A DNA stretch of 14,669 bases. Origin: Mobilitalea sp. (GTDB taxonomy: Bacteria > Bacillota_A > Clostridia > Lachnospirales > Lachnospiraceae). Every line of letters begins with the position of its first letter. Positions within the stretch are counted from its first letter, which is position 1. The notes below the pieces were generated by a model. That model saw only the letters and a list, made by a program, of their open reading frames with translations. It was not told where the DNA came from and made no database searches. Shown here piece by piece: positions 6,990 to 14,438 of the stretch. Location: the NCBI GenBank assembly GCA_029974875.1, contig JARKQP010000183.1:1-14669 (forward strand), read 5' to 3'. Position numbers and translations under genes: made by a program.

Positions 6990-7694
6990 ATGGAAGAAGA
7001 TAAAAACGTACAGCAAAAATCTTACCGGAAGGTAATTGATTATATCAAGGAACAGATACGGGAGGGGAAGCTTGAGATGGGAGGAAGGCTGCCTGCGGAG
7101 AGGGAGCTGTCAAATCTTCTGGGAATCAGCCGCAATTCCGTCAGGGAAGCAATCCGTACCCTGGATAATATGGGAGTCATAGTAAGCCAGCACGGTGCAG
7201 GTAATTATCTGTCCGGTAATTTTGAACATAATCTGGTAGAAACCATGTCCATGATGTTTTACCTTAACCAGATTGATTATCAGCAGATCAGCCAGCTGCG
7301 GCGTGCTTTGGAAATGCAGGCACTGCTCCTGGCTATTGACCATATTACAGAGCCGGAAATAGAACAGCTGGAGAGAACACTGGCACAGCTGGAGAATGAA
7401 GCGGAAGAAATCAATGTTATTCTTGATAAGCAGCTTCATTATGGTATCGCTAAAGCTTCTAATAACACTTTAATTGTCGGTATTCTGAATGCACTGTCGA
7501 ATTTGATTGACCAATTCATTTACGACTTAAGAAGGGATATCTTAAGTACGGAGGACAGCAGAAAGATTTTGAATGAGGCACATAATGAAATGCTGAAGAG
7601 CATAATCACAAAGGATAAGAATTTGGCATATACGGCAATTAATAAACACTTTGACATTGTAGACATAAAACTAAAGGAAACCAAGGGGTTTTAA
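6990..7694 (+). CDS. lldR: FadR-type GntR regulator, likely lactate-responsive (LldR/LctA)
   Basis: A 234-residue regulator. Residues about 11-75 form the GntR winged helix (RLPAERELSNLLGISRNSVREAIRTL, then the wing VSQHGAGNYL); about 95-230 form the FCD ligand domain. The FCD metal-site residues appear intact: Asp146 and His150 (DKQLH), His198 (EAHNEM) and His220 (NKHFD). FadR-type regulators with this layout upstream of lactate permease and dehydrogenase genes usually repress and respond to lactate. Here lldP, etfB, etfA and a lactate dehydrogenase follow on the same strand, and two TGGTA-n-TACCA sites, the kind of palindrome bound by FadR-type proteins, flank the start of that operon. No strong terminator follows the gene before the lldP promoter, so some read-through is possible. 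The lactate role is inferred from context. Confidence 0.88.
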   Translation: MEEDKNVQQKSYRKVIDYIKEQIREGKLEMGGRLPAERELSNLLGISRNSVREAIRTLDNMGVIVSQHGAGNYLSGNFEHNLVETMSMMFYLNQIDYQQISQLRRALEMQALLLAIDHITEPEIEQLERTLAQLENEAEEINVILDKQLHYGIAKASNNTLIVGILNALSNLIDQFIYDLRRDILSTEDSRKILNEAHNEMLKSIITKDKNLAYTAINKHFDIVDIKLKETKGF

Positions 7695-7755
7695 GGGGAA
7701 AAACCAGGGGCTGTAGTTATATTATACAAAAAGAATGTTAAAAAAATGACATTTG

Positions 7756-7784
7756 TTGACACAATAACCTATGGGCAGTATAAT
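7756..7784 (+). promoter_or_regulatory. Consensus sigma-A promoter of the lactate operon
   Basis: Perfect -35 TTGACA (7756-7761) and perfect -10 TATAAT (7779-7784), separated by the ideal 17 bp. Transcription would begin near 7791, leaving a leader of about 170 bases before lldP. Such a strong core promoter fits control by repression, and the first operator begins within a few bases of the expected start. Confidence 0.88.
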
Positions 7785-7795
7785 GGAATTACAAA

Positions 7796-7810
7796 GTGGT
7801 ACTACCAATT
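7796..7810. promoter_or_regulatory. Proximal LldR operator (O1)
   Basis: The 11-bp core TGGTACTACCA (7797-7807) is a perfect palindrome around one central base. It covers roughly +6 to +16 of the expected transcript, where a bound repressor would block the polymerase. GGTnnnACC cores are typical of FadR-subfamily GntR operators. The 15-bp block is the exact reverse complement of the distal site at 7879-7893. Confidence 0.75.
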
Positions 7811-7826
7811 ACAAACCTTAGAAAAA

Positions 7827-7870
7827 AGAGGTGTTGCTAAGCTTACCGTTTGCAATACCCCTATTTTTTT
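7827..7870 (+). terminator. Terminator-like hairpin in the lactate operon leader
   Basis: AGAGGTGTTGC (7827-7837) pairs with GCAATACCCCT (7852-7862), with one A-C mismatch and one G-U pair, and is followed after one A by seven Ts (7864-7870). A run of six As just before the left arm can extend the stem. The shape is that of an intrinsic terminator, but it lies downstream of the lldP promoter and upstream of lldP. It may end lldR transcripts, attenuate the lactate operon, or both. The loop contains the small palindrome TAAGCTTA. Confidence 0.6.
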
Positions 7871-7878
7871 ACACGAAA

Positions 7879-7893
7879 AATTGGTAGTACCAC
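7879..7893. promoter_or_regulatory. Distal LldR operator (O2)
   Basis: Core TGGTAGTACCA (7882-7892). Its 15-bp block is the exact reverse complement of O1 at 7796-7810. The centres (7802 and 7887) are 85 bp apart, close to eight helical turns, so the two sites face the same side of the DNA. Paired operators around the start are known for E. coli LldR; a loop here is inferred. Confidence 0.75.
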
Positions 7894-7962
7894 ATGGAAA
7901 AAAGTTACATAATGTATTGGGCGTAATGAAAAGGAAGGTTTCAGAAAGGGGAAACAAAAATT

Positions 7963-9510
7963 ATGGCACTATTATTCATACTGGCGTTAATGCCGATTCT
8001 ATGGCTTATTATTGCTCTTACGGCATTAAAAGTTCCAGGCTTTAAAGCCTGTGTTATTGCCCTGGCAATCGCATATGTACTTGCGGTCTTCGTGTGGAAA
8101 ATGCCGCTTTTAAACAGTTTTACAGCAATTGCCGAGGGTGCGGCATTGGCGCTATGGCCAATTATTATTGTAATCATAGCAGCTATTTTCACCTACAACA
8201 TTACTGTGGCAACAGGGAAAATGGAAATTGTCAAAAAAATGTTGGCGGGTGTTACAAAGGATAAAAGAATATTGGTTCTGATTATTGCCTGGGGCTTTGG
8301 GGGCTTCATGGAAGGAATGGCAGGCTTTGGAACCGCAGTAGCAATTCCTGCCAGCATGCTCTGGGGATTAGGCTTTGATCCGGTATTTGCAGCAATCGTA
8401 TGTCTGATTGCAAATGCAACGCCAACTGCTTTTGGTTCCATCGGTATTCCGACGACTACGCTGGCTAAGATAACCGGGTTGAATGTTCTCGGCTTATCAA
8501 CAGATACGGTAATCTTACTTTCCATATTGATTATCCTTACTCCTTTTGTATTGGTTTATCTGACAGGAAAGAAGAAAAATGCCTTCAAGGGAATCGGGCT
8601 AATTACCTTGATCTCAGGCATATCCTTCCTGCTTCCGGAGTTTCTGGTGGCAAAGTTCCTCGGTGCAGAGCTGCCGGTAGTAATCGGATCGGTTTGTTCC
8701 ATGCTATGTACCATCGGGGCTGTTAAGCTCTCCGGTAAGAAGGAGGTAGATCCTCAGTTTGCATTGGAGGAGAAAGAGGTTAGTAAGAATACCAACAGGA
8801 TTAGCGTAAAGGAGGCTTTGATAGCCTGGAGTCCTTTCATCTTAATCTTCGTATTCCTGTTAGCCACATCAAAATTGATTGCACCTTTCAATGAGCTGCT
8901 GTCTCTGGCAAAGACCCCGGTGCAGATCTATACAGGTCCTGATGCTGCGCCATACACCTTTTCCTGGTTAGCAACTCCGGGGCTGTGGATTATTCTGGCG
9001 GCATTGATAGGAGGTAAGCTTCAGGGTGCCAGGATGTCAGAAATGCTTAAGCTCTTCTATAAGACAGTGGTACAAATGTCAAAAACAATCGTTACAATCA
9101 TAGCAATTATGGCTACTGCAAAGCTGATGGGCTATAGCGGCATGATTTCATCAATTGCAGTACTGGTCGTAGCGGTAACCGGTTCCTTCTATCCCTTGTT
9201 TGCACCTTTACTGGGATCAATCGGAACCTTTGTAACAGGAAGCGGAACCTCTGCCAGCGTATTATTCGGAGGGCTTCAATTGGAAACCTCACAGGCACTT
9301 AATCTGAACCAGTCCTGGATTACGGCATCCAATACGGCAGGAGCTGTTATGGCAAAAATGATATCTCCCCAAAGTATTGCGGTAGCGGTAGCAGCCGTAA
9401 GCTTACAGGGAAAAGAAAGTGTGTTATTAAAGGGTACCATCAAATTTTTTGTACTATTCCTAATTATTGTCGGCATTGTAACATTTACCGGTGCACGTAT
9501 ATTAGGTTAA
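7963..9510 (+). CDS. lldP: L-/D-lactate permease (LctP/LldP family)
   Basis: A 515-residue inner-membrane protein that imports lactate with protons. It is hydrophobic almost throughout, with roughly a dozen or more membrane helices starting at residue 2 and no cleavable signal. The family's GFxxGxAGFGT-type block is seen at residues 112-124 (FGGFMEGMAGFGTAVAIPA), and the glycine-serine rich GTFVTGSGTSASVLFGG region lies near the C-terminal third. The start ATG follows AAAGGGGA with an 11-base gap. It is the first structural gene of the lactate operon, 24 bp ahead of etfB. Glycolate is also carried by some members, and a GlcD-type dehydrogenase follows, but with EtfAB in the operon lactate is the better guess. 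Confidence 0.93.
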   Translation: MALLFILALMPILWLIIALTALKVPGFKACVIALAIAYVLAVFVWKMPLLNSFTAIAEGAALALWPIIIVIIAAIFTYNITVATGKMEIVKKMLAGVTKDKRILVLIIAWGFGGFMEGMAGFGTAVAIPASMLWGLGFDPVFAAIVCLIANATPTAFGSIGIPTTTLAKITGLNVLGLSTDTVILLSILIILTPFVLVYLTGKKKNAFKGIGLITLISGISFLLPEFLVAKFLGAELPVVIGSVCSMLCTIGAVKLSGKKEVDPQFALEEKEVSKNTNRISVKEALIAWSPFILIFVFLLATSKLIAPFNELLSLAKTPVQIYTGPDAAPYTFSWLATPGLWIILAALIGGKLQGARMSEMLKLFYKTVVQMSKTIVTIIAIMATAKLMGYSGMISSIAVLVVAVTGSFYPLFAPLLGSIGTFVTGSGTSASVLFGGLQLETSQALNLNQSWITASNTAGAVMAKMISPQSIAVAVAAVSLQGKESVLLKGTIKFFVLFLIIVGIVTFTGARILG

Positions 9511-9534
9511 TAGATAAGATTAATGGAGGTAAAT

Positions 9535-10323
9535 ATGAACATTTTAGTATGCATCAAGCAAGTTCCGGACAGCAATAAGGTTGAAGTGGATCCGGTTACA
9601 GGAGTATTAAAAAGAAACGGTGTGGAATCAAAGATGAACCCATATGACCTGTATGCGCTGGAAACAGCACTCAGAATTAAGGAACAGAAGGGCGGAAGCA
9701 TCCATGTCCTTACCATGGGGCCGGGACAGGCGGCTGGAATTATCCGGGAGGCCTATGCCATGGGTGCTGATCAAGGGATACTGATTTCCGACCGTAAGTT
9801 CGGCGGTGCCGATGTGCTGGCAACCAGCTATACCATTTCCCAGGGGATTAAGATGGCAGGGGAGTTTGATCTAATCCTTTGCGGTAAGCAGACAACAGAC
9901 GGTGATACAGCCCAGGTAGGGCCGGAGGTGGCAGAATGGCTGAGCATCCCCTCCGTTTCCAATGTATCCAATATCCTTGAAATAGGTGACGGGGATATTA
10001 CCGTTGAGATGGATATGACCCATGAGCTTGAGATTACGAAAGTGCAGTTTCCATGTCTGCTTGCAGTAGATAAGGATATCTTCATGCCGAGACTTCCTTC
10101 CTATGTTAAGAAATTAGAGACAAAGGACCGTGGGATCACAGTAATAACCTTGGCAGACCTGGAGGATCAGGATGAAAAGCATTATGGGTTAAATGGATCG
10201 CCGACCCAGGTGGAACGGATTTTCCCCCCGGAAGTCAATGCCCACAGGGAGCTTTGGAACGGAAATGGTATGGAATTAACAGAGCAGCTATTTCAAAAAC
10301 TTAAGGATTTGAAATTTGCATAA
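9535..10323 (+). CDS. etfB: Electron transfer flavoprotein subunit beta (LctB-like)
   Basis: A 262-residue cytoplasmic flavoprotein subunit that, with EtfA, passes electrons between the dehydrogenase, NAD+ and ferredoxin. The N-terminal MNILVCIKQVPDSNKV and the CGKQTTDGDTAQVGPEVAEWL segment (116-136) are classic EtfB blocks; the DGDTAQVGP part is the flavin-binding stretch that in bifurcating Etfs holds the extra FAD in place of AMP. The start is the ATG at 9535 with GGAGGT at 9525-9530; an in-frame ATG at 9523 lies upstream of that ribosome site and is rejected. Its stop codon overlaps the ribosome site for etfA, whose ATG follows 14 bp later. Bifurcation is inferred from its partners, which match the Acetobacterium woodii lactate system. 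Confidence 0.93.
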   Translation: MNILVCIKQVPDSNKVEVDPVTGVLKRNGVESKMNPYDLYALETALRIKEQKGGSIHVLTMGPGQAAGIIREAYAMGADQGILISDRKFGGADVLATSYTISQGIKMAGEFDLILCGKQTTDGDTAQVGPEVAEWLSIPSVSNVSNILEIGDGDITVEMDMTHELEITKVQFPCLLAVDKDIFMPRLPSYVKKLETKDRGITVITLADLEDQDEKHYGLNGSPTQVERIFPPEVNAHRELWNGNGMELTEQLFQKLKDLKFA

Positions 10324-10337
10324 GGAGGATCAGGAAC

Positions 10338-11528
10338 ATGGCAAAGTTAGTAGTTAACCAGGCGCTCGTTGGAGATATCAATCAGCTGATCAGTATCTGT
10401 CCTTTCAATGCGATGGAGGATAAGAATGGTGAGCTTGTAATTAATGCAGCCTGCAAGATGTGTAAGTTATGCGTGAAAAAAGGACCGAAGGGTGCCGTTG
10501 AATACGTGGAAGAGGAAGTAAAAACCATAGACAAGAGTCAGTGGAAGGGCATCGCAGTCTATGTGGATCATATTGACGGAGTAATCCATCCGGTAACTTA
10601 TGAGTTGATTGGAAAAGCAAGAGAGCTTGCCCTTAAAATAAACCATCCGGTATATGCCATCATGATGGGAAGCGAAATATCGGAGCAATGCCAGGAACTA
10701 CTCCACTACAGTGTGGATAAGGTATTTGCATATGATAACAAGCAGTTGGACCGCTTTAAGATCGAGCCTTATACGGCGGTATTTGAAGACTTTGTGCAGA
10801 GGATCAAGCCTACCGCTATCTTGATGGGAGCCACTCCGGTAGGGCGTCAGCTGGCACCGCGTCTGGCCGCCAGAGTGGGGACAGGTCTTACGGCAGACTG
10901 TACCATACTGGATATTAATGAGAATACGGATCTGGTTCAGATTCGTCCGGCCTTCGGCGGAAATATCATGGCACAGATCCTCACCCCGAACCATAGGCCC
11001 CAGATGGCAACGGTCCGTTATAAGGTAATGGATGCGCCGGAGAGAAATAATGAAAAGTCCGGTGAAATCATCCAGTGTGAAATAGCAGCGGATAAGCTTC
11101 AAAGTAAGATCCAGGTGCTTGACATTATTGCAAAAGAAAAAGAACAGTTCATTGAAGCCTCAGAAGTACTTGTAGTAGCTGGAAGAGGAATCAGGAAAGA
11201 GGAGGATTTGAACCTGGTAACAGAACTGGCAGACTTACTTGGCGGACAGATTGCCTGCACCAGACCAATCATGGAAGCCGGCTGGCTGGAGGCAAAGAGG
11301 CAGGTAGGCCTAAGCGGAAGAACAGTCCGTCCAAAGCTGATTATAACCATAGGTGTTTCCGGCTCTGTGCAGTTCGCCGCCGGTATGAATAATTCCGAGC
11401 AGATCATAGCGATTAATAAGGATGAAAATGCACCTATCTTTAAGGTGGCACATTATGGTCTGGTAGGCGATTTGTATGAAATCGTACCGGAATTAATTAA
11501 CAAGATTAAACTGAGCAAAGGTGTATAG
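10338..11528 (+). CDS. etfA: Electron transfer flavoprotein subunit alpha with N-terminal iron-sulfur domain (LctC-like)
   Basis: A 396-residue EtfA, longer than the usual 310-330 because of a ferredoxin-like N-terminus of about 65 residues. That domain has CP at 21-22 and CKMCKLC at 39-45, giving four cysteines (21, 39, 42, 45) for one [4Fe-4S] cluster; the place of a second cluster's cysteine is Gly49 in VKKGPKG. The Etf alpha domain follows from about residue 70, ending in the FAD-binding C-terminus (GLSGRTVRPKLI, GVSGSVQFAAGM, INKDENAPIFKVAHYGLVGD). LctC of the Acetobacterium woodii lactate dehydrogenase complex has a comparable extension. Lies between etfB and the dehydrogenase, so a heterotrimer is expected. 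AAGGAGG lies nine bases before the ATG. Confidence 0.94.
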   Translation: MAKLVVNQALVGDINQLISICPFNAMEDKNGELVINAACKMCKLCVKKGPKGAVEYVEEEVKTIDKSQWKGIAVYVDHIDGVIHPVTYELIGKARELALKINHPVYAIMMGSEISEQCQELLHYSVDKVFAYDNKQLDRFKIEPYTAVFEDFVQRIKPTAILMGATPVGRQLAPRLAARVGTGLTADCTILDINENTDLVQIRPAFGGNIMAQILTPNHRPQMATVRYKVMDAPERNNEKSGEIIQCEIAADKLQSKIQVLDIIAKEKEQFIEASEVLVVAGRGIRKEEDLNLVTELADLLGGQIACTRPIMEAGWLEAKRQVGLSGRTVRPKLIITIGVSGSVQFAAGMNNSEQIIAINKDENAPIFKVAHYGLVGDLYEIVPELINKIKLSKGV

Positions 11529-11564
11529 TGTGAAAATAAAAGCCAATTTTCATACGTTGAATTT

Positions 11565-11589
11565 ATGCCTGCGAGCAAATCGCAGGCGT
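11565..11589 (+). promoter_or_regulatory. Strong intercistronic hairpin between etfA and the dehydrogenase gene
   Basis: GCCTGCGA (11567-11574) pairs perfectly with TCGCAGGC (11580-11587) around a five-base loop, extendable by one G-U and one A-U pair. No T-run follows, so it is unlikely to end transcription. It lies 9 bp before the AGGAGG ribosome site of the next gene (11598-11603). Roles in mRNA processing or stability, or in setting the relative yield of the two cistrons, are guesses. Confidence 0.6.
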
Positions 11590-11610
11590 GGACGTTAGGA
11601 GGTTAATTCC

Positions 11611-13014
11611 ATGAACTATAAGAAATTAGGTCAAAAGGATTTAGATTATTTAAAAAGTATCATAAGTGATCCGGAGCGGATTCTCTACGGTGAGGATATC
11701 AATGAAGAGTACAGTCATGACGAATTAAGTGATACGGTTAGTTTTCCGGATGTAGTGATTAAGGTAATCTCTACCGAAGAGGTATCCCTGATTATGAAAT
11801 ATGCCTATGAGAACAATATTCCGGTTACTCCCCGTGGATCAGGAACCGGCCTTGTTGGCTCCTCCGTGGCTATGGAGCATGGTATCATGCTGGATACAAC
11901 CTTAATGAACCATGTACTTGAGCTGGATGAGGATAATCTTACAATTACTGTGGAGCCGGGTGTGTTGTTAATGGAGCTGTCAGCCTATGTGCAGGAAAGG
12001 GATTTATTCTATCCTCCGGATCCGGGTGAGAAATCAGCTACGATCGGCGGTAATATCAGTACCAATGCAGGCGGAATGAGAGCTGTAAAATATGGTGTCA
12101 CCAGAGATTACGTCCGTGGACTGGAGGTTGTATTACCGAATGGAACCGTGGTTGAATTCGGAGGTAAGGTTGTAAAAAACAGTACCGGATATGCGATGAA
12201 GGATCTGATGGTAGGTTCGGAAGGTACCCTCGGAATCATAACAAAAGCGGTCTTAAAGCTGATACCTCTGCCAAAGAAGGCAATCAGCTTATTGATACCA
12301 TTTCCAAGCCTGGAAAAAGCCATCCGTACCGTGCCTATGATTATTAAATCAAAATCCGCACCGACAGCCATTGAGTTCATGCAGAGGGAAGTAATCATTG
12401 ACGCTGAGAAATATCTCGGAAAGAAATTCCCGGATAACAGTGCGGACGCATATCTGTTATTAAAATTTGACGGCAATTCCACTGAGGAAGTGGAAGGAGC
12501 CTATGAAAGTGCTGCGAAGATCTGCCTGGAGCAGGGGGCGCTGGATATCCTGATCTCTGATACGACGGAAAGAGAGGAGTCCATATGGAAGGCAAGAGGA
12601 GCATTCCTGGAAGCAATCAAAGGCTCCACAACCTACATGGACGAAGTTGATGTCGTAGTACCGAGAAGCTGTGTCAATGACATGGTAGAATACATCCACG
12701 GCTTATATAAAGAAGTAAATATCCGTATTAAAAGCTTCGGACATGCCGGTGACGGTAATCTTCATGCCTATGTATTAAGGGATGACTTAAGCGAAGAAGA
12801 ATGGGAGAAGAGGATGACGGCGGCCATGGATAAAATCTATGGAAAGGCAAGGGAATTAAAGGGACAGGTATCCGGCGAGCACGGTATCGGCTTTGCAAAG
12901 AAGTCCTATTTATTCGAGTCCATGGATCCTGCTACGGTAGAGATTATGTGCGGGATTAAAAAGGCATTCGATCCTAAGAATATTTTAAATCCCCGTAAAG
13001 TATGCCAGCTGTAG
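11611..13014 (+). CDS. lctD: FAD-linked lactate dehydrogenase (GlcD family, LctD-like)
   Basis: A 467-residue flavoenzyme oxidising lactate (probably the D form) to pyruvate. The PCMH-type FAD domain (about 45-220) shows [13 protein letters not shown] (74-86), [21 protein letters not shown] (135-155) and [10 protein letters not shown] (202-211). The C-terminal FAD-oxidase domain shows [11 protein letters not shown] (377-387) and SGEHGIG (421-427), whose histidines bind metal or substrate in this family, and ends in [11 protein letters not shown]. The same fold covers glycolate oxidase GlcD and 2-hydroxyglutarate dehydrogenase; the lactate permease and EtfAB alongside favour the electron-bifurcating lactate dehydrogenase, in which lactate oxidation and reduced ferredoxin together drive NAD+ reduction. 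It is the last gene of the operon; no lactate racemase gene follows. Confidence 0.93.
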   Translation: MNYKKLGQKDLDYLKSIISDPERILYGEDINEEYSHDELSDTVSFPDVVIKVISTEEVSLIMKYAYENNIPVTPRGSGTGLVGSSVAMEHGIMLDTTLMNHVLELDEDNLTITVEPGVLLMELSAYVQERDLFYPPDPGEKSATIGGNISTNAGGMRAVKYGVTRDYVRGLEVVLPNGTVVEFGGKVVKNSTGYAMKDLMVGSEGTLGIITKAVLKLIPLPKKAISLLIPFPSLEKAIRTVPMIIKSKSAPTAIEFMQREVIIDAEKYLGKKFPDNSADAYLLLKFDGNSTEEVEGAYESAAKICLEQGALDILISDTTEREESIWKARGAFLEAIKGSTTYMDEVDVVVPRSCVNDMVEYIHGLYKEVNIRIKSFGHAGDGNLHAYVLRDDLSEEEWEKRMTAAMDKIYGKARELKGQVSGEHGIGFAKKSYLFESMDPATVEIMCGIKKAFDPKNILNPRKVCQL

Positions 13015-13369
13015 GGTATGGTGGCATTTAATTAACTGATGCCGTGGCAAAAAATCTGAAGTTAGACAGCAAACTTCCCACAAACTTAGTAATGCAAGCT
13101 CAAGCTATTGCTTGGGCAGTAATAATGCTTTGCAGTAATGTTTTATGGAGAGAACGATGGGTATAGGTAATATTGATAGATAGGAGCATTTCTCGAAATA
13201 ATAGTGAATAAAGGTAGCGGATTCTTCGGAATCCGCTTTCTGTTGTTATCATACAGTAATTCATGTAAACAAAGGAATGGGCAGATATAGAACTAAATGC
13301 CAGATTGTTTGGCAATGGGCTATAGGCAGCTTGGTGTCTGGTTAGTCCATTGGAATTGCACCATACCTG
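13015..13369. other. Non-coding stretch between convergent lctD and the AraC-family gene
   Basis: About 355 bp with no convincing gene; a 71-codon open frame on the - strand (13100-13315) has no recognisable features. It holds a weak GGCAT/ATGCC stem at 13023-13043, a seven-bp hairpin at 13099-13116 (CTCAAGC with GCTTGGG, one G-U pair), GCAGTAAT repeated 16 bp apart (13116 and 13132), and the terminator at 13216-13237. Nothing notable is seen in 13250-13369 beyond short chance repeats. Confidence 0.6.
13216..13247. terminator. Intrinsic terminator with UUCG tetraloop
   Basis: AGCGGATTC (13216-13224) pairs perfectly with GAATCCGCT (13229-13237) around the very stable loop TTCG. On the + strand it is followed by TTTCTGTTGTT, a moderate T-rich tail, and would end the lactate operon about 200 bp after lctD. 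On the - strand it is followed by ACCTTTATT and may also stop transcription from the AraC-family gene. Confidence 0.75.
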
Positions 13370-14221
13370 TTATCCCAACGAAGACACCCCTGCAGGAGGA
13401 TGCCTCATTTCATCGTTTTCCTTAAAGACAGAGACATACTTGCTTGGACTGACACCAAAGACCTGCATAAAGGCACGGTAGAAAGTGCGCATACTGTTGA
13501 AGCCGGCACTCATCGCGGCCTGGGTAATGGATTCTTCACCGTCTAAGAGCATACCGGCAACCTGCTTACAGCGTAAGGTGTTGACATATTCACTGATGCT
13601 GCACCCTATATGCTTATTAAAAATATGGGAAAACCGGCTGGCGCTGTAACCGAATTCATCGGCAACCTTGTCCAGGGAAAGGGGATGGTTATAGTTGTTA
13701 TGAAGATAGCTGAGGATATTACGCATCAAGGAGTTATCATCCCTCAGCTGTATATCCTCCAGCGGGATGTTTTCTGCCAGCAAGGCAAGAATTACATGTA
13801 TATATCCACGGATAGCCATGGATTCCGGCGTATTCCGGTTCAGCTCGCAGCAGCATTTCATACAGCGGGCCACCTCCATAACAAGCGGGTTATTGGAAAT
13901 ATGGCATAAGGAAAAGAACTTTCTGCTAAATATTTTTTGAAAGGCGGGGATATAGGAGAGGGGTATGATCATCACTATGGTATCCGAGGTTACGGGAGTA
14001 AGATACCTATGTACGGTGTAGCTTGGCACCAGCAGGAGCTCTTCCCCTTGTACGCGGTAAAGCGTCCCGTTTAAAGTAGCTTCCATAACGCCGTCCTGTA
14101 CATATATAAGCTCAAGTGCACTATGGAAATGCGGCATACAGTTATTATTCAGAGAATGCCAGAAAGCAGGGACAGCTTGGCTGTCGCGGAATATTTCGTA
14201 ATCATATAGTTGCGTGGACAT
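13370..14221 (-). CDS. AraC-family transcriptional regulator
   Basis: A 283-residue regulator with an N-terminal cupin sensor domain (about 25-110; MPHFHSALELIYVQDG at 29-44 is a typical AraC-cupin metal or ligand stretch) and a C-terminal DNA-binding domain with two helix-turn-helix units (about 182-203, LSLDKVADEFGYSASRFSHIF, and 231-253, SITQAAMSAGFNSMRTFYRAF, then GVSPSKYVS). This layout is common in activators of sugar-use genes. It is divergent from a Gfo/Idh/MocA-family oxidoreductase 217 bp away, which is its likely target. AAAGGAGA lies nine bases before the ATG. A cysteine-rich patch (Cys120, 123, 124, 125) in the linker is unusual but has no assigned role. The effector is unknown. 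Confidence 0.9.
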   Translation of the reverse strand: MSTQLYDYEIFRDSQAVPAFWHSLNNNCMPHFHSALELIYVQDGVMEATLNGTLYRVQGEELLLVPSYTVHRYLTPVTSDTIVMIIPLSYIPAFQKIFSRKFFSLCHISNNPLVMEVARCMKCCCELNRNTPESMAIRGYIHVILALLAENIPLEDIQLRDDNSLMRNILSYLHNNYNHPLSLDKVADEFGYSASRFSHIFNKHIGCSISEYVNTLRCKQVAGMLLDGEESITQAAMSAGFNSMRTFYRAFMQVFGVSPSKYVSVFKENDEMRHPPAGVSSLG

Positions 14222-14323
14222 CAGGGGAGTCTCCTTTCACGTATGGTACTCTTGGAAACCCGGCTGAAAAAATAGTGCAAGGGAGCTTCCGAAAGGGTTC
14301 TGTGTGAGATGATAGCTAATTAT

Positions 14324-14376
14324 GGCATAAAATATATCCGTTACGGCAAGCTTATGCCCTTCCATTCTATTATAAT
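14324..14376 (+). promoter_or_regulatory. Promoter and possible AraC-type site of the oxidoreductase gene
   Basis: A perfect -10 TATAAT lies at 14371-14376, but no good -35 is seen 16-18 bp upstream, which is what one expects of an activator-dependent promoter. Just upstream, GGCATAA (14324-14330) and TTATGCC (14352-14358) form a perfect seven-bp inverted repeat with centres 28 bp apart. Binding by the divergent AraC-family regulator is a guess from position. Confidence 0.45.
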
Positions 14377-14438
14377 TAATTTATACAGGATTACAAGTAC
14401 CAGAATTTTTATTATATCAGTGAAAGGACAGATACATT

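Noticed and set aside
7687..7705. Terminator directly after lldR (GGTTTT/AAAACC stem)
   Set aside because: Only six weak pairs, overlapping the stop codon and not followed by a T-run.
7746..8045. 99-codon open frame on the + strand before lldP
   Set aside because: It begins upstream of the lactate promoter's -35, runs over both operators and into lldP in another frame, and has no ribosome site.
9523..9534. Upstream ATG start for EtfB
   Set aside because: The ATG overlaps the GGAGGT ribosome site used by the ATG at 9535, where the conserved EtfB N-terminus begins.
13100..13315. 71-codon open frame on the - strand
   Set aside because: It crosses the UUCG terminator, has no recognisable motif and no convincing ribosome site.
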